Part shown: positions 60,508-64,000 of the stretch, piece by piece
Position numbering within the stretch: position 1 is the first letter of the stretch
How the letters are laid out: each line of letters begins with the position of its first letter
DNA from: an uncultured Clostridia bacterium
GTDB taxonomy: Bacteria > Bacillota > Clostridia > Oscillospirales > Ruminococcaceae
DNA length: 64,000 nt
NCBI GenBank assembly: GCA_947383835.1
Contig: CANDEV010000006.1
Coordinates: forward strand, 136,710-200,709
Direction: 5' to 3'
Program-made: the position numbers and the translations under genes
Notes under the pieces: generated by a model
Told to the model about the DNA's origin: nothing
The model's database searches: none
Seen by the model: the letters and a program-made list of their open reading frames with translations, nothing else

Positions 60508-60915
60508 TTAAAAGTTTATTTTCATATTGAATTGTTGACTGCATTTTCTTGGCAGACCATTGTATTTATATTCTGCTAAAGCTTCTTTAAACAAACTTAT
60601 AAGTAAGCATCTATCAGCTTCGGTTGTGTCATTTAATGGCTTAAAGTCCAATAAATTCCACTCTTTTGTTTTGCAGTCAATGTCACGCATTTCAAGCTTA
60701 AACAAATATATACCTTGATTAAATATGAAAATAAATAATGTTTCTTCCGGTAAATCGTGATAGGAACCAACATTTGCCAAAAAAGCATTTCTTTCAAAAT
60801 CCGCTGTCCAAAAATATGAAACAAACAGTTGATTTTGCTGCAACGGATCAGTAATATTTCTCCTTGCAAAATCTTCTCTTTGCAAATCCGTAAGTCTTTC
60901 ATTTATAAATGCCAT
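60508..60915 (-). CDS. uncharacterised 135-aa protein
   Basis: I do not recognise this protein. It is soluble, mixed alpha/beta and slightly acidic, with no Cys cluster apart from Cys at about 80, 101 and 127. The N-terminal ITDPLQQNQLFVSYFWTAD and the central hydrophobic strand TLFIFIFNQGIYLFKLE suggest a compact domain. It follows hydG by 39 nt in the same orientation. The coding frame appears slightly more AT-rich than hydG. A link to hydrogenase maturation is only positional. Confidence 0.65.
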   Translation of the reverse strand: MAFINERLTDLQREDFARRNITDPLQQNQLFVSYFWTADFERNAFLANVGSYHDLPEETLFIFIFNQGIYLFKLEMRDIDCKTKEWNLLDFKPLNDTTEADRCLLISLFKEALAEYKYNGLPRKCSQQFNMKINF

Positions 60916-60954
60916 ACCTACCTCAAATCTTCAAATCACGATTTACCGCCGTGC

Positions 60955-62379
60955 TTAGAACCTGAAATCCCTGCTGCCCTGCTCAATTTTAGCAAGATTG
61001 TCAATAACAATACCTCTTACCTTTTCATTCGGAACATTCCCTATCTCGCTTTCGATAAGCTTAACGCCAACGTCGCGGGTGTCGGGACTTGCGTAGTCCA
61101 TAAGGTACTCCTTAAGGGTCATCAGCGCGTTGGGGTGACAGCAGTTCTGTATCTGACCGTTTTTGCAAAGAGACATAAATCTGTCACCGGTTCTTCCCTC
61201 TCGGTAGCAAGCTGTGCAGAAGCTGGGTATGTAGCCAAGCTTCATAAGCCAGTTTACCACCTCGTCCAACGAACGCTGGTCGGACACGTCAAACTGCTCG
61301 GTATCGTGAGGTCTTTCCTCGGGACTGTAACCGGCGTAGCCGCCCACGGAAGTCCTCGAACCGCCCGAAATCTGGGAAATACCAAGGCTCAGAGCCTTTT
61401 CGCGGCAAGCCTCGCTCTCGCGGGTGGAGATGATCATTCCTGTGTAGGGTACTGCAATTCTTATGCAGGCAATGATTTTTGCGAACGTGTCGTCGTCAAT
61501 GCCGTTATCGAACGCGGTTGGGTCAATGTCATCAGCCTTTTTAACGCGGGGGACGCTGATAGTGTGGGGTCCTACGCCGTGAACGGCTTCCAAATGCTCC
61601 GCGTGCATAAGCAGACCCGCAAATTCGTAGCGGTACAACTCCAGACCGAACAGCACGCCAAGTCCCACGTCGTCGATACCGCCCTCCATGGCTCTGTCCA
61701 TAGCCTCGGTGTGGTATGCGTAGTTGTGCTTAGGTCCTGCCGGATGAAGCTTTTCGTAGCTTTCCTTGTGGTAGGTCTCCTGGAAAAGAATGTATGTACC
61801 TATACCTGCGTCCTTAAGCTTGCGGTAATTTTCAACTGTGGTAGCGGCAATATTCACGTTCACACGGCGGATAGCGCCGTTTTTGTGCTTGATGTCATAG
61901 ATTGTCTTAATGCTTTCAAGAACGTACTCGATTGGGTTATTCACAGGGTCTTCGCCTGTTTCGAGAGCAAGACGCTTGTGTCCCATATCCTGCAAAGCGA
62001 TTACCTCCTGACGGATTTCCTCCTGAGTAAGCTTTTTGCGGGCGATATGCTTGTTCTGACAGTGGTATGGACAGTACACACAGCTATTCACGCAGTAATT
62101 GGAAAGATACAGCGGCGCAAACATTACAATACGGTTACCGTAAAAGTCCTTTTTTATCTGCCGCGCAAGCTCGAAAATTCGCTCGTTTCTGTCCGCAAGG
62201 GTGCAGTCAAGGAGTACGGCTGCTTCGCGGTGTGAAAGTCCCTTTCGCTTTTCGGCTTTCTCGATAATGCTGTCGATAAGCTGGGCGTTATCCTTGTTTT
62301 TCTCGGCGTATTCGAGAGTTTCCAGTATCTCGGCGTCGTCGATAAATTCCTCGGCTTTAAGTGAGTTGGGATTGTACAT
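60955..62379 (-). CDS. hydG: [FeFe]-hydrogenase maturase HydG (tyrosine lyase, radical SAM)
   Basis: Radical-SAM enzyme (474 aa) that cleaves tyrosine to p-cresol, CN- and CO for the H cluster. The SAM cluster motif is NYCVNSCVYCPYH (CxxxCxxC) near residues 95-107. The C-terminal auxiliary cluster ligands are in SFCTACYREGRTGDRF and the downstream CKNGQIQNCCHPN. The long C-terminal extension distinguishes it from ThiH. ATG 62379 is behind AGGAGG. It lies 37 nt after hydE. Confidence 0.96.
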   Translation of the reverse strand: MYNPNSLKAEEFIDDAEILETLEYAEKNKDNAQLIDSIIEKAEKRKGLSHREAAVLLDCTLADRNERIFELARQIKKDFYGNRIVMFAPLYLSNYCVNSCVYCPYHCQNKHIARKKLTQEEIRQEVIALQDMGHKRLALETGEDPVNNPIEYVLESIKTIYDIKHKNGAIRRVNVNIAATTVENYRKLKDAGIGTYILFQETYHKESYEKLHPAGPKHNYAYHTEAMDRAMEGGIDDVGLGVLFGLELYRYEFAGLLMHAEHLEAVHGVGPHTISVPRVKKADDIDPTAFDNGIDDDTFAKIIACIRIAVPYTGMIISTRESEACREKALSLGISQISGGSRTSVGGYAGYSPEERPHDTEQFDVSDQRSLDEVVNWLMKLGYIPSFCTACYREGRTGDRFMSLCKNGQIQNCCHPNALMTLKEYLMDYASPDTRDVGVKLIESEIGNVPNEKVRGIVIDNLAKIEQGSRDFRF

Positions 62380-62416
62380 ATTATTTTCCTCCTGTTAATT
62401 CTAAAAAATTTAAATT

Positions 62417-63463
62417 TTATTTAATACAGTCTCCTCTTGCAGAGACCAAATTATATCCAATGTTCTCCATTCTTTTCCGCAGTGAAGCAACGCTTTCCGC
62501 CGCCTCATCTCCGGTACAAATTTTATTGTCGTATAGCAGATATTTTTCCCGCACGTCATTTGGTGAAAGGTTTGGCATGACCACATTCGCTCCCGCAAGT
62601 ATGCCCATTTCCCTGCCCTTGGGGTGGATAGTCCCCAAAGCGGTAGTAGAGGGAAGAAGAACATTTGGCACGATAAGCCTTGTCAGACCCAGCATAAGCA
62701 GGGTCGTCTCTAAAGTTCCCGACTTTTCCTCCGCAAACGGTGTGTCGTGGTGAGGAATAAACGGGCCTATACCAACCATTTGCGGCTGAAACTCATGAAT
62801 AAACAGCAAGTCCTCCGCAAGATTTTCTGCGGTCTGATAAGGCGAACCGACCATAAACCCGCAGCCTGTCTGGAAACCAAGTTCCTTTAAGTATGAAAGA
62901 CACCTCATTCGGTTTTCGAGAGAAAGCTCTTTCGGGTGGAGCTTTCGGTAATGCTCGCTGTTAGCAGTCTCGTGCCGCAAAAGATATCTGTCCGCTCCCG
63001 CCTTTCGGAATTTTTCGTAGCTTTCACGGGACTTTTCACCGATTGAAAGCGTTACTGCGCAGTCGGGAAAATTTTCTTTTATGCGGGAAACAATTCCAAC
63101 GATTTTTTCATCTGTGTAAAATCCGTCCTCGCCGCCTTGCAGTACAAAGGTGCGGAAACCCAATCCGTAACCTGTTTTACAGCAGTCCAAAATCTGCTCC
63201 TCGGTAAGACGGTATCTCTCTGCGTTTTTGGCGCTTCGGCGTATTCCGCAATAAAGACAATCGTTTTTGCAGTAATTGGTAAACTCGATAAGTCCCCGCA
63301 TATAAACGTCCCTGCCGTAAATTTTCTCGCGGACAGCTCTCGCTTTTGCGAAAAGGTACTCGTCGGTATCGGGCGTGTGCCCCGAAATAATTTCCGTAAG
63401 CTCGGCTTTGGTGAGGATATGCTCCGTTTCAAGCTTGTCGATAAGTCCCAAAAGTCTGCTCAT
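62417..63463 (-). CDS. hydE: [FeFe]-hydrogenase maturase HydE (radical SAM)
   Basis: Radical-SAM maturase (348 aa) of the dithiomethylamine ligand pathway. The SAM cluster motif is NYCKNDCLYCGIRRS (CxxxCxxC) near 51-65. EGxxxLQGGEDG-like FVLQGGEDGFY and LHPKELSLENRMRCLSYLKELG follow. The second, non-essential cluster Cys triad of some HydE proteins is not evident. ATG 63463 overlaps the stop of the TM1266-like gene by 4 nt (ATGA), a translational coupling. Confidence 0.95.
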   Translation of the reverse strand: MSRLLGLIDKLETEHILTKAELTEIISGHTPDTDEYLFAKARAVREKIYGRDVYMRGLIEFTNYCKNDCLYCGIRRSAKNAERYRLTEEQILDCCKTGYGLGFRTFVLQGGEDGFYTDEKIVGIVSRIKENFPDCAVTLSIGEKSRESYEKFRKAGADRYLLRHETANSEHYRKLHPKELSLENRMRCLSYLKELGFQTGCGFMVGSPYQTAENLAEDLLFIHEFQPQMVGIGPFIPHHDTPFAEEKSGTLETTLLMLGLTRLIVPNVLLPSTTALGTIHPKGREMGILAGANVVMPNLSPNDVREKYLLYDNKICTGDEAAESVASLRKRMENIGYNLVSARGDCIK

Positions 63464-63717
63464 TTTGTCTCACCTAATTTGGAATAAATTGTCTTTGCAG
63501 TAACACCGTCTATCATTCCAAGCTTCCCTGTCAGCGCGCTGATAGCGTCCTGAGGAGCGTCCACCGCCACACTTATTATGGAAACGCCCTTTTTCTCATA
63601 AGGTATCCCCATTCTGCCGATTATGTATTGTCCGTAGTCGTGGAGCAGTCCGTTAAGTTTTTCAACCGAGTCAAGTTTTTCCACCACAATGCCGATAAGC
63701 GCAACTCTTGTTTCCAT
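63460..63717 (-). CDS. TM1266-family iron-only hydrogenase system regulator (ACT-like)
   Basis: Small regulator-like protein (85 aa) of the TM1266 family, typically found upstream of hydEFG. The sequence METRVALIGIVVEKLDSVEKLN with GISIISVAVDAPQDAISAL-type repeats fits an ACT-like ferredoxin fold. No DNA-binding domain is present, so how it regulates is unknown. ATG 63717 lies 8 nt after AAAGGA; a longer frame to 63795 would be read across a terminator hairpin and is rejected. It is the first gene of the operon. Confidence 0.9.
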   Translation of the reverse strand: METRVALIGIVVEKLDSVEKLNGLLHDYGQYIIGRMGIPYEKKGVSIISVAVDAPQDAISALTGKLGMIDGVTAKTIYSKLGETK

Positions 63718-63742
63718 TAGCATTTTCCTTTCAAATAAGTTT

Positions 63743-63785
63743 ACAAAAAATACAAAATGCCTGCTGACATACTGACAGCAGGCAT
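63743..63785 (-). terminator. terminator-like hairpin in the hydrogenase-operon leader
   Basis: On the minus strand ATGCCTGCTG pairs with CAGCAGGCAT (10 bp, 9-nt loop), followed by TTTGTATTTTTTG. It lies between the promoter and the first gene, so it is a likely attenuator. Confidence 0.7.
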
Positions 63786-63838
63786 AATAAGGCATAATTA
63801 TAACTATTACATCGCCTTTCTCCGCAGGTAAAACCTTT

Positions 63839-63891
63839 GGAAGTCAGTACAAATATTTTTTGAAAATGTTTGCAGTCGGACTGATCCTTCC
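63839..63891 (-). promoter_or_regulatory. structured leader hairpin of the hydrogenase-maturation operon
   Basis: On the minus strand GGAAGGATCAGT (63880-63891) pairs with ACTGACTTCC (63839-63848) with a 2-nt bulge, enclosing a second AT-rich pairing (CAAACATTTT with AAATATTTG). It lies right after the transcription start, upstream of the terminator hairpin. I recognise no known riboswitch class. Confidence 0.5.
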
Positions 63892-63903
63892 GCTCACAAC
63901 TTT

Positions 63904-63932
63904 ATTATAGCATACCTTTTGCAAAATTGCAA
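63904..63932 (-). promoter_or_regulatory. sigma-A promoter of the hydrogenase-maturation operon
   Basis: On the minus strand TTGCAA (63927-63932), 17-bp spacer and TATAAT (63904-63909). The leader to the first ATG is about 180 nt. Confidence 0.75.
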
Positions 63933-64000
63933 TAGAAAATCAAAAAATGATGTGGACACACAGCGCATATTATAAGAAATCAAGAACAGAAAAAGGAAGT

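Noticed and set aside
60829..62235. 468-aa plus-strand open frame opposite hydG
   Set aside because: It mirrors hydG, which has all radical-SAM motifs and a ribosome site; the antisense frame has no recognisable domain and no ribosome site.
63718..63795. 26-residue N-terminal extension of the TM1266-like protein
   Set aside because: It would be translated across the terminator hairpin; the ATG at 63717 has a proper AAAGGA site and the family N terminus.
1..64000. CRISPR arrays, tRNA or rRNA genes, transposases or prophage genes
   Set aside because: Looked for regularly spaced direct repeats, cloverleaf sequences ending CCA, rRNA motifs and DDE/integrase signatures; none seen.
63988..64000. 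possible ribosome site (AAAAAGGAAGT) at the right edge
   Set aside because: It may precede a plus-strand gene beyond the window, but no start codon is visible, so no gene is claimed.

Overview
The window looks like a chromosome segment of an anaerobic, moderately AT-rich Firmicute, most likely Clostridia close to Ruminococcaceae/Oscillospiraceae. The clues are strong AGGAGG-type ribosome sites, sigma-A promoters with 17-bp spacers, an L10-type leader before rplJ-rplL, long-form PurL, a methylmalonyl/oxaloacetate-type Na+ pump pair (OadG/OadB), the [FeFe]-hydrogenase maturases HydE/F/G, and a lipoprotein GH5 cellulase with a CBM2-like module. The genus is inference; there is no rRNA, tRNA, CRISPR array, phage or transposase gene in the window.

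Layout. 1-8.8 kb: 5' part of a PcrA/UvrD helicase, an AI-2E-family permease, a chemoreceptor, a copper-export pair (copZ-copA), and a flavodoxin/ferredoxin protein divergent from an Rrf2 regulator. 8.8-14.4 kb: a minus-strand run with RqcH, a membrane protein, an RlmA-like rRNA methyltransferase, a TrmK-Nif3 fusion and a DUF1858 protein. 14.4-16.5 kb: a rhomboid-like protein, then rplJ-rplL with its regulatory leader. 16.5-20.5 kb (minus): dacF-like carboxypeptidase, ung and cellulase. 20.6-24.5 kb (plus): cation exchanger, DinB-like, pyridoxal kinase, trmL, DegV. 24.5-28 kb: ECF sigma/anti-sigma pair, pyrB fused to a PyrI-type zinc domain, and an HPr-like protein lacking the phosphorylatable His. 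28-37.5 kb: mtaB, purL, pnuC, mscS, oadG, oadB. 37.5-43.2 kb: an unknown Cys-rich protein, an AraC regulator facing a PfkB kinase, NfeD/SPFH, and an amidase with an SH3 module. 43.6-50.1 kb (plus): ddl, murI, a DUF1934 protein and argS, then three membrane-anchored proteins ending in an M23 peptidase. 50.2-57.9 kb: a hydrolase, an aldose epimerase, a GH25 lysozyme, a papain-like amidase, two tandem FecR-type proteins and a GNAT. 57.9-63.8 kb (minus): hydrogenase-maturation operon (TM1266-like regulator, hydE, hydG, three accessory genes, hydF).

Most of the content is core metabolism and cell-envelope biology. The less ordinary material is mainly non-coding or architectural. Three families of palindromic repeats occur. 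One has a related core but different, perfectly paired outer arms in each copy (33.6, 34.5 and 42.3 kb). A second family sits directly after stop codons (33.4, 47.8, 50.1 kb, probably 54.0 kb). The TrmK-Nif3 fusion keeps a strong internal Shine-Dalgarno before the Nif3 part. OadB has a signal peptide and acidic extension. The hydrogenase-maturation operon has a structured, terminator-bearing leader and carries a PP2C phosphatase and a GNAT. No single locus is convincingly a new defence or biosynthetic system. The best candidates for undescribed biology are the variable-arm hairpins, the tandem FecR/B-repeat surface proteins and the accessory genes of the hydrogenase operon.
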